Source of the DNA: Candidatus Altimarinota bacterium
Lineage (GTDB): Bacteria; Patescibacteriota; Gracilibacteria; UBA4473
Reading direction: 5' to 3'
Length of the DNA stretch: 64,000 nucleotides
Assembly (NCBI GenBank): GCA_020631075.1
Contig: JAHDHX010000001.1
Coordinates: 62,001 to 126,000, forward strand
Below are positions 26,453 to 35,937 of this stretch, piece after piece; position 1 is the first letter of the stretch; the number at the start of each line of letters is the position of its first letter. The position numbers and the translations under genes were made by a program. The notes below the pieces were generated by a model that worked only from the letters and a program-made list of their open reading frames with translations, searched no databases and was not told the DNA's origin.

Positions 26453-29400
26453 ATGATGGAGAAGGCGTATGAACACGGACGGTTTGAAGATGGGTTGTAT
26501 GCTCGCTGGGAGGCGAGTGGGAAAATGCGGGCGAATGCGCAGAGCGAGAAGCCGCCGTTTGTGATCCCTCTGCCGCCACCCAACGTGACGGGGCAGCTGC
26601 ACCTGGGCCATGCGGCGATGCTGGCGATAGAGGACATCTTGATACGGTTTAAGGCGATGACGGGCCACGAGGTGCTGTGGTTGCCCGGGACTGACCATGC
26701 CGCCATAGCCACGGAAAACGTGGTGCGAAAAAAGCTGGGTCTGCAGAAGCGGGACGAGATGCCGAAAGAGGAATTTATGCGGGAGGCGCGGAAGTTTGCC
26801 GCGGGGAGCCACGACACGATCGTCAACCAGATGAAAAAGATGGGGGCGTGGCTGGACTGGTCGCGGGAGTCGTACACGTTTGATGCGGATCGGAACTTTG
26901 CGGTGAATGCGGTGTTTCGCCAGCTGTATGATGATGGGCTAATAGAGCGGGGGTACCGTATGATCAACTGGTCGGTGGATGCGCAGTCGGTGATAGCGGA
27001 TGATGAAGTGGAGTGGGAGGAACGGACGGAGACGTTGTATCACATCCAATGTGGGGAGTTTGTGATCTCGACCGTGCGGCCAGAGACCAAATGTGCGGAC
27101 TCGGCCATGGTGGTCAACCCCGAAGACCCGCGGTATAAACACTTGATCGGGCAAAAATTTACGGCGATGACCTATGCGGGGGAGCGGGAATTTCACGTGA
27201 TCGGGGATGAGCACATTGACCCTGAGTTTGGGTCGGGGGCGATGACGATCTCGACCGCGCATGATGCCAATGACTACGCGATCGCGAAGCGGCATGATTT
27301 GCCGTTTGTGACGAAAATCGGGTTCGATGGGCGGATGACCGACGTGGCGGGGCCCTGCGCGGGGATGACCGTGATGGCGGCGCGAGAGAAGTCAGTCGCG
27401 GTGATGCGGGAGATGGGGTTGATCGTGAAAGAAGAGACGTATCCTCATAATGTGCCGTTGTGCTATCGCACGGGGTGTGTGATAGAGCCGATGTTGTCAG
27501 ATCAATGGTTTGTGGTGGTGGAAAAACCATTCACTGACCGACACACGGGTGAAACGACCACGCTGAAGCAACTGACGGCGGATGCGGTACGGGGGGGGGA
27601 GGTGCGAATCATCCCTGAGCGGTTTGAGAAGACGTATTTCTCGTGGATTGATAACCTGCTGGACTGGTGCATAAGCCGACAGATCTGGTGGGGGCACTCT
27701 ATACCGATCTGGTATGACGCACAGGGCGGGGTGCACCATGGGGTGGCGAAAGAAATCTGTCTGGTGCGACACGGTGAGAGCGAAGACAATGCGGCCAACC
27801 GCGTGCAGCGGGACGACACACCCTTGACCGCTGCGGGTCGAGCCCAGGCTGAAGCACTGGCGGAGGAGCTGGCGCAGAAAAATATAACCAAGCTAGTAAC
27901 GAGCCCGCTGCGCCGTGCGGTGGAGACGGCTGAGATCGTCAGTGCGAAGCTGGGGCTGGAGTACACGGTGGTGGACGATTGGGCGACCATTGACCTGGGG
28001 GGGCTGAAAGGGGAGGCGCGGACGGAAGACTTGTCGGCGCTGTTTTACGCTGAGGAGCGCACGGAGGGGGAGACGGTGGAGTCGTTTCGCCAGCGGATAG
28101 CGGGGGCGTATGCGGTGCTAAAACAGACGGCCACGGCGGGGAACATAGCGGTGATCGCGCATCGATCAGTGGCGACTATGGTGCAGTTGATCCGCCGTGA
28201 TAGGCCCAACAGTGACATGAAAGCGGTGGCGCGTGACCATGGATTTGGGGCGTATGGTGATGTGCTGGAGCTGGGGGTGATCCAGTCGCCGCAGCTGTAC
28301 ACCGAGGAGCCGCTGCGGGCGGAGGAAGATACGCTGGATACTTGGTTTAGCTCCGCCCTGTGGCCCGTGAGTCCGCTGGGGTGGCCGCAGGGGGGGGAGG
28401 ATTTTGCGAAATTTTACCCAGCGGATGTGCTGGAAACGGGGCATGATATTTTGTTTTTTTGGGTGGCGCGGATGATCATGTTTGGGCGGTACCTGACGGG
28501 GGAGTACCCCTTTCACACGGTGTATCTGCACGGACTGGTGTGTGACGCGAAGGGCAAAAAAATGTCGAAGTCGAAAGGCAACGGGATCGATCCATTAGAA
28601 ATGATAGCGCAGTATGGGGCGGACGCGGTGCGCCTGTCACTGGTGGTGGGGTCGACCCCAGGGAATAATATTCCCATTGGGCCAGAGAAAATTGGTGGGT
28701 ACCGAAACTTTGTCAATAAGCTCTGGAATGCGGTGCGGTTTGTGCAGATGAAAACCGAGGGAGTAGCGATGACGGCGGCGACGCTGCAGCCAGAGAGCCT
28801 GGCGGAGCGGTGGGTGGGGAGCCGCTTCACGGTGGCGCAGGAGCGCGTGCGGACGGCGTTGCAGGGGTATGAGATCTCACGCGCGGGGGATACGATTTAT
28901 CACTTTGTGTGGGACGAATATTGTGCGTGGTTTCTGGAGTCGGCGAAGGCGGGGGTGCGGCCTGTGTATCTGCTGGGGCTGATGGGGGAGGTGCTGAAGC
29001 TGGTGCACCCATTGTGTCCGTTCATAACCGAAACGTGCTGGGGGGAACTGTACGGCGAGGCGTGTTTGCTGGAGATGGATTTCCCGAAATTGACGTTGAA
29101 GGATGAAGTGGCGGAGGCGGAATTTGCGCTGGTGCAAGGACTGGTGACTGCGGTGCGGCAGGTGCGGGCTAACCTTGGGGTGGGGCCACGGGAGAAACTG
29201 GAGACGTATCTGTCTGGTGTAAACTGCAGTGGGGAGATGGCTACGCTGGCGGAGGTGCTGGGGGGGCTGGGGCAGCTGACGGTGGTGGAGACACTGCCAG
29301 AGCTGGACCACGGGGTGCGGGTGGAACTCGACCACGGGGGGACGCTGCTGATAGATGTGCCGTATGACGCGGACGCGGAGCGGGAGCGACTGGACAAAGA

Positions 29401-29566
29401 GCTGGCCCAGCTGGACAAGCAGCGTGGGGGGCTGGAAGGGCGGCTGGCCAACCCGAAGTACACGGAAAAGGCTCCGCCAGCGCTGGTCCAGCAAACCCGT
29501 GACCAGCTGACGGCGGTGAATGAAAAAATCACAAAAGTGCGGGCGCAGCGAGCGGAACTGGGGTGA
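26453..29566 (+). CDS. valS: Valyl-tRNA synthetase with internal histidine-phosphatase domain
   Basis: Charges tRNA-Val. Class I motifs are present: PNVTGQLHLGHA (HIGH), KKMSKSKGNGIDPLEM (KMSKS), the editing domain, and a C-terminal coiled-coil arm. Of 1037 residues, about 187 (roughly 434-620) are foreign. Between WCISRQIWWGHSIPIWYDAQ and EDTLDTWFSSALWP, where other ValRS have a short linker or zinc knuckle, lies a phosphoglycerate-mutase-like domain. It shows LVRHGESEDN (Arg439, His440), DTPLTAAGRAQAEALA, SPLRRAVETAE (Arg488) and VIAHRSV (His570). The usual catalytic Glu of the E-x-x-FG-x-WEG motif aligns with Thr512 (ATIDLGGLKG), so activity may be altered. The frame is continuous, so this is not two adjacent genes. 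ATG 26453/26456 fits the family start better than GTG 26408. Confidence 0.93.
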   Translation: MMEKAYEHGRFEDGLYARWEASGKMRANAQSEKPPFVIPLPPPNVTGQLHLGHAAMLAIEDILIRFKAMTGHEVLWLPGTDHAAIATENVVRKKLGLQKRDEMPKEEFMREARKFAAGSHDTIVNQMKKMGAWLDWSRESYTFDADRNFAVNAVFRQLYDDGLIERGYRMINWSVDAQSVIADDEVEWEERTETLYHIQCGEFVISTVRPETKCADSAMVVNPEDPRYKHLIGQKFTAMTYAGEREFHVIGDEHIDPEFGSGAMTISTAHDANDYAIAKRHDLPFVTKIGFDGRMTDVAGPCAGMTVMAAREKSVAVMREMGLIVKEETYPHNVPLCYRTGCVIEPMLSDQWFVVVEKPFTDRHTGETTTLKQLTADAVRGGEVRIIPERFEKTYFSWIDNLLDWCISRQIWWGHSIPIWYDAQGGVHHGVAKEICLVRHGESEDNAANRVQRDDTPLTAAGRAQAEALAEELAQKNITKLVTSPLRRAVETAEIVSAKLGLEYTVVDDWATIDLGGLKGEARTEDLSALFYAEERTEGETVESFRQRIAGAYAVLKQTATAGNIAVIAHRSVATMVQLIRRDRPNSDMKAVARDHGFGAYGDVLELGVIQSPQLYTEEPLRAEEDTLDTWFSSALWPVSPLGWPQGGEDFAKFYPADVLETGHDILFFWVARMIMFGRYLTGEYPFHTVYLHGLVCDAKGKKMSKSKGNGIDPLEMIAQYGADAVRLSLVVGSTPGNNIPIGPEKIGGYRNFVNKLWNAVRFVQMKTEGVAMTAATLQPESLAERWVGSRFTVAQERVRTALQGYEISRAGDTIYHFVWDEYCAWFLESAKAGVRPVYLLGLMGEVLKLVHPLCPFITETCWGELYGEACLLEMDFPKLTLKDEVAEAEFALVQGLVTAVRQVRANLGVGPREKLETYLSGVNCSGEMATLAEVLGGLGQLTVVETLPELDHGVRVELDHGGTLLIDVPYDADAERERLDKELAQLDKQRGGLEGRLANPKYTEKAPPALVQQTRDQLTAVNEKITKVRAQRAELG

Positions 29567-29635
29567 GAAGAGTTGCGCAGCAGGGAGTGGGTGGGTAGTG
29601 TGATCTGAATTATTTATTTACTCCCTCGCCTGCCC

Positions 29636-29803
29636 ATGACCTTTGACCTGACGCTGCCACCGTTGACTGCTGCCAACAACACCGACCAAGTGGGGGTGCA
29701 CCGTGTGCGGTTTGCCGTCGGGCTGCAGGCAGGAGCGAAGCGGTTTGGGCAGCAGGGGGAGGGACTGAAAATAGTGTGCTGTATGGCCCATGAGCGGGTG
29801 TAA
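29636..29803 (+). CDS. Small ORF, 55 aa, unknown
   Basis: In the 360-base gap between valS and uvrA a frame from ATG 29636 to TAA 29801-29803 encodes 55 residues (MTFDLTLPPLTAANN at the start, CCMAHERV at the end). No family is recognised. It follows an AT-rich patch (29600-29625) that could be a promoter, and a terminator hairpin starts 26 bp after the stop, which gives it the layout of a transcription unit. It shares the string TTTGGGCAGCAGGGGG with the terminator loop and arm, so the two may derive from a local duplication. Chance openness cannot be excluded. Confidence 0.35.
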   Translation: MTFDLTLPPLTAANNTDQVGVHRVRFAVGLQAGAKRFGQQGEGLKIVCCMAHERV

Positions 29804-29828
29804 GGGGGAAAGTTTACGTGAATAACAG

Positions 29829-29865
29829 AAAACCCCCTGTGGCGCTTTGGGCAGCAGGGGGTTTT
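29829..29865. terminator. Rho-independent terminator between valS and uvrA
   Basis: AAAACCCCCTG (29829-29839) and CAGGGGGTTTT (29855-29865) form a perfect 11-bp stem with a 15-base loop. The symmetric A- and T-ended arms suit both directions, so it can end transcripts from the valS side and from uvrA, whose stop is at 29927. Confidence 0.85.
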
Positions 29866-29926
29866 GGGTGAATTTTTTTAGAAACCTCAAGAAAAAATGT
29901 GTTGGCTGGATAGTGACCGACAGGGT

Positions 29927-32900
29927 TTACACTTTCATGAGCTTTTTGAGGAAGCGACCCGTGTGGGAGGTTTTGATGTCGGCTATCTCTTCGGGGGTGC
30001 CTTCGGCCACGACCAGCCCCCCGCCTGAGCCGCCCTCGGGGCCCATGTCTATAACGTGGTCACAGCATTTGACGACGTCAAGATTATGCTCGATGACGAT
30101 GACGGAGTTGCCTTTGTCGACGAGCTTTTGCAGGACGGAGAGGAGCTTTTTGACGTCGGAGAAATGCAGGCCGGTGGTGGGCTCGTCGAGGACGTAGATG
30201 GTGGAGCCAGTGGACTTACGCATGAGCTCGGTGGCGAGCTTGACACGTTGGGCTTCACCGCCCGAGAGGGTGGTGGCGCTCTGCCCCAGCTGGACGTAGC
30301 CCAAGCCGACCTGACTGACGGCGGAGAGTTTGTGGTGGATGGTGGGGAGGTTTTCAAAGAATTCGCAGGCTTCGTCGATGGTCATGTCGAGGACTTCGGC
30401 GATGTTGCGCCCGCGGTAGGTGATCTCCAGCGTTTCGGCGTTGTAGCGTTGGCCTTTACAGACTTCACACGGGACGAATACGTCGGGGAGGAAGTGCATT
30501 TCGATTTTCTTAATCCCGTCGCCGTTGCAGGCCTCGCACCGACCACCTTTGACATTAAAGCTGAAGCGGCCGCTCTTATACCCACGGAGGCGGGCTTCGG
30601 GGGTGGTGGCGAAGACATCACGAATGTCTGTGAAGACGCCTGTGTAGGTGGCGGGGTTTGACCGTGGGGTGCGCCCGATGGGGGACTGGTTGATGGAGAT
30701 GAGTTTGTCGAGCTGGTCGATGCCAGTGATGTCGTCGTGCTGGCCAGCGGGCTTTTTGGCTCGGTTGAGCAGCTGGGCGAGTCGGGGGACGAGGATGCGG
30801 TTGATGAGAGAAGATTTGCCTGAGCCACTGACCCCCGTGACCCCGACAAAGATGCCGAGGGGGATGTCGACGGTGAGGTCTTGCAGGTTGTTTTCGCGCG
30901 CGCCGCTGACCGTCAGCTTGCCGATGGGTTTGCGGCGGATGCGGGGGGTTTCGATCGACTGGCGGCCGAACAGGAAGTCGGCGGTCTCACTTTCGAGGTC
31001 GCGCATTTCCTCCAGTGTGCCTGAAAAAACCAGCTCGCCGCCGTGTCGCCCTGAGCGGGGGCCGATCTCGACGATGTGGTCGGCGGACATCATGGTGTCT
31101 TCGTCGTGCTCGACGACGAGGACGGTGTTGCCGAGGTCGCGGAGGTCCTTCAAGGTGGCGATGAGGCGGTCGTTGTCACGCTGGTGGAGGCCGATGCTGG
31201 GTTCGTCGAGGACGTAGAGCACGCCCTGCAGGTGGGAGCCTATCTGGGTGGCGAGGCGGATGCGTTGGGCTTCACCGCCAGAGAGAGTGTTGGCCGAGCG
31301 GCTGAGGGTGAGGTAAGAGAGGCCGACGTTTTCGAGGAAGCCGAGGCGGTCTTGGAGTTCTTTCTGGATGGGTTTGACGATGTTGGCGTTTTCGTCGGTG
31401 ATCTCGAGCCGTGAGGCCCACTCTCGCGCTTCGGGGATGGAAAGGTGGCAGATGTCGGCGATGGTTTTGTTGCCGATGAAGACATTGCGGCCGTAGAGGC
31501 TGAGCCGTGCGCCCTGACACGTCTGGCAGGTGGACTCGATCATGTACTCGCGGAGTTTTTTGCGGATGAAGTCGGATTCGGTTTCGTTGAAGCGTTTCTC
31601 GGTCTGGGCGGCGATGCCGATAAATTTAGAGTCGGTGGTTTTGCCCCGAAAGGCGCCGCGGAGTTTGACTTTGAAGCTCTCCTCACCGAAGCCAAAGAAG
31701 ATTTTTTCAATAATGTCGGGGGCGATATGGCCCATGGGCTCGTGAATGGTGAAGCCGTAGACGTCGCCGATGGCTTCGAGGAGTGAGAGATACCATTTAT
31801 TAGCATTGGCACCCATCGACGCCCAGGGGAGAATGGCGCCTTCCTGTATGGACAGTTTGGGGTTGATGGCGGTGGCGCGGTTGACCTCAAGGCGGTAGCC
31901 CAGCCCCTGGCAGGCTTCACAGGCGCCGTGGGGGGAATTAAAAGAAAAGAGGCGGGGTTCGAGGGGGGGGAAGGAAAAGCCTGTCTCGGGGTCGGAGAGG
32001 TGTTCGGAAAACATATGGTCAGACTCGTCGGACAGTCGGTGGACGATCATGATCCCTTCGCCGTGTTTGAGGGCGGTTTCTATGGAGTCGATGACGCGGA
32101 GGCGGTCGTCATTTTTTGACTCGAGGACGGTGCCGTCGGAGAGCTTGGCGACTTCGCGGGAGTAGTCTTTTTTGGCGAGACGGTCGACGACGATCTCGAT
32201 GCTGTGCTTTTTCTTGGGGTTGAGGTCAACCTCTTCGTCGATGGTCATGACTTGGCCGTCGACGCGCATCCGCACGAAGCCAGCGCGTTTGATTTTCTCG
32301 AGGGTGCCTTTGTGTTCGCCTTTTTTGTCGCGGATGATGGGGGCGAGGATGAGGTACTTCTCACCTTCGGCCCAGTCGTTGAGCGCGTCGACTATCTGCC
32401 CTGGAGACTGCGAGACGAGCTTGCGGCCTGTGTGAGGGTTGATGGGGGTGCCGACCTTGGCGAAGAGGAGCCGTAGGTAGTCGTACATCTCGGTCACGGT
32501 GCCGACGGTTGACCGTGGGTTGCGGGAGGTGGACTTTTGGTCGATGGAAATGGCGGGGCTGAGCCCGTCGATGGTGTCGACTTCGGGTTTTTCTTGCAGC
32601 TGGAGGAACTGGCGGGCGTAGGTGGAGAGGGACTCGACGTAGCGGCGTTGGCCCTCGGCGTAGATGGTGTCGAAGGCGAGGGAGGACTTGCCCGAGCCAC
32701 TGACCCCAGTGACGACGGTCAGCTGGTCACGCGGGATGGACACATCAATGTTTTTGAGGTTGTGCATCCGTGCGCCGCGCACGACTATCTGCCGCGTGTC
32801 GGGGCGGGTGGGTTTGGCGGGCGCGAGACTGGGTTTGGTTGATTTTTTTTCGGTCTTGAGTTTTGCAGGTTTTTTGGTGGTTTTCTTGGCGGAGCTTGAC

Positions 32901-32929
32901 TTGGCGGTGGTGGATTTCTTCGGGGGCAT
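29927..32929 (-). CDS. uvrA: Excinuclease ABC subunit A
   Basis: UvrA is the damage-sensing ABC ATPase of nucleotide excision repair. The 1000 residues contain two ABC modules: Walker [12 protein letters not shown] at about 79 and again at about 670, signatures [17 protein letters not shown] and [15 protein letters not shown]. The C-terminal zinc finger is intact (CEACNGDG with CEVCKGQRY). The first zinc module is not: where most UvrA have CPxCG before EPRLFSFN, this one reads SDPETG, and only the CEAC pair of that module remains. An extra N-terminal tail of about 45 residues is Lys/Ser/Thr/Pro-rich, histone H1-like, and may add DNA affinity. A terminator separates uvrA from the gene upstream. 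Confidence 0.96.
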   Translation of the reverse strand: MPPKKSTTAKSSSAKKTTKKPAKLKTEKKSTKPSLAPAKPTRPDTRQIVVRGARMHNLKNIDVSIPRDQLTVVTGVSGSGKSSLAFDTIYAEGQRRYVESLSTYARQFLQLQEKPEVDTIDGLSPAISIDQKSTSRNPRSTVGTVTEMYDYLRLLFAKVGTPINPHTGRKLVSQSPGQIVDALNDWAEGEKYLILAPIIRDKKGEHKGTLEKIKRAGFVRMRVDGQVMTIDEEVDLNPKKKHSIEIVVDRLAKKDYSREVAKLSDGTVLESKNDDRLRVIDSIETALKHGEGIMIVHRLSDESDHMFSEHLSDPETGFSFPPLEPRLFSFNSPHGACEACQGLGYRLEVNRATAINPKLSIQEGAILPWASMGANANKWYLSLLEAIGDVYGFTIHEPMGHIAPDIIEKIFFGFGEESFKVKLRGAFRGKTTDSKFIGIAAQTEKRFNETESDFIRKKLREYMIESTCQTCQGARLSLYGRNVFIGNKTIADICHLSIPEAREWASRLEITDENANIVKPIQKELQDRLGFLENVGLSYLTLSRSANTLSGGEAQRIRLATQIGSHLQGVLYVLDEPSIGLHQRDNDRLIATLKDLRDLGNTVLVVEHDEDTMMSADHIVEIGPRSGRHGGELVFSGTLEEMRDLESETADFLFGRQSIETPRIRRKPIGKLTVSGARENNLQDLTVDIPLGIFVGVTGVSGSGKSSLINRILVPRLAQLLNRAKKPAGQHDDITGIDQLDKLISINQSPIGRTPRSNPATYTGVFTDIRDVFATTPEARLRGYKSGRFSFNVKGGRCEACNGDGIKKIEMHFLPDVFVPCEVCKGQRYNAETLEITYRGRNIAEVLDMTIDEACEFFENLPTIHHKLSAVSQVGLGYVQLGQSATTLSGGEAQRVKLATELMRKSTGSTIYVLDEPTTGLHFSDVKKLLSVLQKLVDKGNSVIVIEHNLDVVKCCDHVIDMGPEGGSGGGLVVAEGTPEEIADIKTSHTGRFLKKLMKV

Positions 32930-32961
32930 GGGCGAGCGAGAATTACCGCTCGACGCTAGGG

Positions 32962-32998
32962 AAAACCCCGAGAGTGGTCAATCCTCTCGGGGTTTTTT
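32962..32998. terminator. Rho-independent terminator upstream of uvrA
   Basis: AAAACCCCGAGAG (32962-32974) pairs with CTCTCGGGGTTTT (32984-32996) around a nine-base loop, with T-runs on both outgoing sides. On the minus strand it ends the transcript of the membrane-protein gene at 33055-34428 before uvrA begins. Confidence 0.9.
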
Positions 32999-33054
32999 GT
33001 GTCATTTGTATCAAAGCGTGTCGGTGTTTGTTTGGTTTGGAGGTGTGATGTGGG

Positions 33055-34428
33055 CTAGTTGCCGATGGGGGTGGTGTTTTGGCCTTCGGGGTCGGTGATG
33101 GTATTTGGGTCTTGGCCGAGTTCGGTCATGGTATTGCGATAGAGTTCGGCTTTCCAGGTTTCGTAGTCGACGCCGTTGATCTGGAACTTGTAGCCAGCCT
33201 CCTGCGCGATGTTGGCGAGTTTGCTGTCGATGAACTGGATGAGGGATTCGGTGCCGACCTTGACGAGGTTGCTGGCGTCTAGGTTTTGGTCGTACATGGT
33301 GGTGAGTTGGACTTTGGCTTCGGCGAGGTCGCCTGCGTCGACATTGCCAAAGAGACCTTTATCGTCGATCATTGATTCTTCCTCGATGATTTCTATCGGC
33401 TGGTGGACGAGCTGAAACTGGGGCGCTTCGGTGAGGTTGACGATGCGGTTGGCTTCGTCGATCTCGACATTGGTCTGTTGCAGGTCGATGCGGAGCTCGG
33501 AAATGCGACGAGAAGACAGATGCAACTCTGAATCAGCCATGACGAAGTCTTCGGCTTTTTGCATGGTTTCACTGCCGATGTACTCTTTTTCTTTTTTCTT
33601 GATCCAGTCCCAGGCTTTGGCGGCTTTATCGACGGGGTTGAGGGGGAGGTTTTTGTTGTACTCAATAGTGTAGCGGGTTTTGATGTTGTCCACTGACTGA
33701 GCGGTGTCGACGGCGGTGATGAGTTCTTGCTTGTTTTGCATGAAGCTCTCGAATGACTCGGGGGAGAGGGTGGTTTCTTGGCCGACGCCGAACTCATTAA
33801 AGTAGACGTAGGCCATGAAGGCGACGATGACGATGGCGAGGGCGACCCAGGCTATGTTGGCTTCTTGGGTGTCTTCATTGGGGGCAAAGAGGTCATGGTC
33901 TTGGCTGCCTGGCATGATCTCGTTGTATTTTTCGTTCATGAGGGCTTTGGCGGCTTCCTTGGTGATGCCGTAGCGTTCGCTGGCTTCGTTGACGAAGTTG
34001 GTCATGTACTCGACGACACCGTTGCCTTGGGCGGCGGTTTTAATCTCGTTGTAGTAGTGCGAGAAGGAGGCTTCTTGGGTCTCGGGCGAGACGACGGCGA
34101 CCGGGGTGGGGGCGGCGCCTGCCTCGATGGGTTGGTTGCCGCTGACGGCGTCAAACTCGGGGAAGGACATTTTTTCGTCGCCGTCCTGCTGACCGACGGG
34201 TGCGTTGAGGTTCCCCGCTTGGGTGGTTTGGGAAATTTGGCCGTTTTGACGGGCGGCTTGTTCTTCTACTTCGGACGCGAGGGCGGACTCTTCGGCCTTG
34301 AAAGCGGCTTTGTTGACGGTGGACTCGACCACGCCCAAGGTGTCGCCACGGCTGGGGGCGACGTCGGGGCTCTTGTCGACGCCTTCTGCGTCGTAACCGT
34401 TGTGCGATGCCATGCGACCAGTAGTCAT
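33055..34428 (-). CDS. Single-pass membrane protein, unknown
   Basis: A 457-residue protein of no recognised family. The first 190 residues are polar, with Glu/Gln/Ala-rich low complexity. One strong transmembrane helix ([21 protein letters not shown]) sits near residue 205. The remaining 240 residues are charged and largely helical, with possible coiled coil around 285-345 ([20 protein letters not shown]). The short cytoplasm-like N-terminus and lack of a signal peptide suggest an N-in/C-out orientation, which is an inference. The start at 34428 (MTTGRMASH) is used because the frame upstream is antisense to secY. It is divergent from secY across about 200 bp. Confidence 0.65.
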   Translation of the reverse strand: MTTGRMASHNGYDAEGVDKSPDVAPSRGDTLGVVESTVNKAAFKAEESALASEVEEQAARQNGQISQTTQAGNLNAPVGQQDGDEKMSFPEFDAVSGNQPIEAGAAPTPVAVVSPETQEASFSHYYNEIKTAAQGNGVVEYMTNFVNEASERYGITKEAAKALMNEKYNEIMPGSQDHDLFAPNEDTQEANIAWVALAIVIVAFMAYVYFNEFGVGQETTLSPESFESFMQNKQELITAVDTAQSVDNIKTRYTIEYNKNLPLNPVDKAAKAWDWIKKKEKEYIGSETMQKAEDFVMADSELHLSSRRISELRIDLQQTNVEIDEANRIVNLTEAPQFQLVHQPIEIIEEESMIDDKGLFGNVDAGDLAEAKVQLTTMYDQNLDASNLVKVGTESLIQFIDSKLANIAQEAGYKFQINGVDYETWKAELYRNTMTELGQDPNTITDPEGQNTTPIGN

Positions 34429-34635
34429 TCTAGAGTGGTATAAAAAAATAGAATGGTTTATCTGGCACTCTATCAGAGATCCTGCCAAAGTCAAGCAATT
34501 GGGGTGAGTTTTGGCGGGGGTGAAGCAGCCAAAAAACCAATCGAAAGGGCGAGTGGGGAAACTCTGCTGGACAAAAAATGCGTGCAGACTACCGTGGGCG
34601 GTGATGTACCTGTTTTTCTCTACCACTGTGCTGTC

Positions 34636-35931
34636 ATGAACCGTATGATGACCGTCTTCCGGCAGATCTGGGCCACGCCTGACCTGCGACAAAAAATTCT
34701 GTATACGTTGGGGTTGTTGTTGATCTTCCGTGTGGCGGCGCACATCACTGTGCCGGGGGCGAATATGCAGCAAGTGAAATTTATCATGGAGAACTCTGGG
34801 CAGACGGGGGCGCTGAGTGTGTTTTCACTCCTGACGGGGGGGGCGATGGAGCGGTTTAGCATTGTCCTGATGGGGCTGACGCCTTACATCAACGCCTCGA
34901 TCATTATGCAGCTGATGGCGGTGGTGATGCCGAGCATTGAAAACCTGAAAAAGGAAGGGGAAGCGGGGCAGAAGAAAATTAACCAGTACACGCGGTTGCT
35001 GACGGTGCCGTTGGCCTTCCTGCAGAGCTATGGGATGATGTTTTTGGTTAACAGCTTTAGTCCTGTGCCGATCATCGACGTGACGGACCCGATGGTGATC
35101 GTGCCGGCGATGTTGATCGTCACGGCGGGGTCGGTCTTCCTCATGTGGTTGGGGGAGCTGATCACGGAGCGGGGGATCGGGAACGGGATTTCGTTGATCA
35201 TCTTTGCGGGGATAGTCGCGACGGTGCCGACGCAGATAGGCGGGGCGCTGCAGGCGACCACGCCAGCGGTGTTTGCGGGGTTGACGATTGGGTTGATCTT
35301 GCTGACGGTATTTATCGTTTATGTTTCAGAAGCAGAGCGACGCGTGCCGATTATCTATGCTAATAAGAAATCTGGGTTGCAGCAGAAGTCATTTCTGCCG
35401 ATGAAGATCAACATGGCGGGGATGATCCCGATTATCTTTGCGGTGTCGTTGCTGAGTATGCCGTCGATTGCGGGGCAGTTTATGGTCGGGTCAAGTAATG
35501 AGATGATCGCGAACCTCGGGACGTGGTTTCAGCAGTACGTCAACCCTGCGTCACCCAGTGTGTGGTATAACATTGTGTACGCGGTGCTGATCTATGCGTT
35601 TACGTTCTTCTACGTTCAGCTGGTGTATGAACCCGCGAAGGTGGCGGACAACATTCAAAAGCGTGGGGGGTTCATTCCTGGGTATCGGCCTGGGTCGGAG
35701 ACGGTCAATTTGCTGGGGGGGATCTCCGAACGGTTGACCTTCTGGGGGGCGCTCTTCTTGGCCTTTGTGGCGGTGGCGCCGTTGCCGTTTGAGCGGATGA
35801 TGAGTGGGGGTACGGGGGCGGTGACGCTGTTTATCTCGGGGGCGGGGTTGATCATCGTGGTGTCGGTGGTGCTGGACTTGATCCGCCGCATCAACGCCCG
35901 ACTGGTCATGCAAGATTACGACAAAATTTAG
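34636..35931 (+). CDS. secY: Protein translocase subunit SecY
   Basis: The channel-forming subunit of the Sec translocon; it must serve the many signal-peptide proteins of this window. The 431 residues show ten hydrophobic segments and family motifs: AHITVPGAN after helix 1, SIVLMGLTPYINASIIMQL in helix 2 (plug region following), GERGIGNGISL-like TERGIGNGISLIIFAGI in loop 4-5, and the cytosolic SEAERRVPIIYANK. ATG 34636 (MNRMMTVFRQIWATPDLR) is the family-type start. It normally follows rplO; here rplO is 34 kb upstream in the same orientation. The M24 peptidase follows after 6 bp, replacing the adk/map neighbours found elsewhere. Confidence 0.96.
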   Translation: MNRMMTVFRQIWATPDLRQKILYTLGLLLIFRVAAHITVPGANMQQVKFIMENSGQTGALSVFSLLTGGAMERFSIVLMGLTPYINASIIMQLMAVVMPSIENLKKEGEAGQKKINQYTRLLTVPLAFLQSYGMMFLVNSFSPVPIIDVTDPMVIVPAMLIVTAGSVFLMWLGELITERGIGNGISLIIFAGIVATVPTQIGGALQATTPAVFAGLTIGLILLTVFIVYVSEAERRVPIIYANKKSGLQQKSFLPMKINMAGMIPIIFAVSLLSMPSIAGQFMVGSSNEMIANLGTWFQQYVNPASPSVWYNIVYAVLIYAFTFFYVQLVYEPAKVADNIQKRGGFIPGYRPGSETVNLLGGISERLTFWGALFLAFVAVAPLPFERMMSGGTGAVTLFISGAGLIIVVSVVLDLIRRINARLVMQDYDKI

Positions 35932-35937
35932 ACCACT

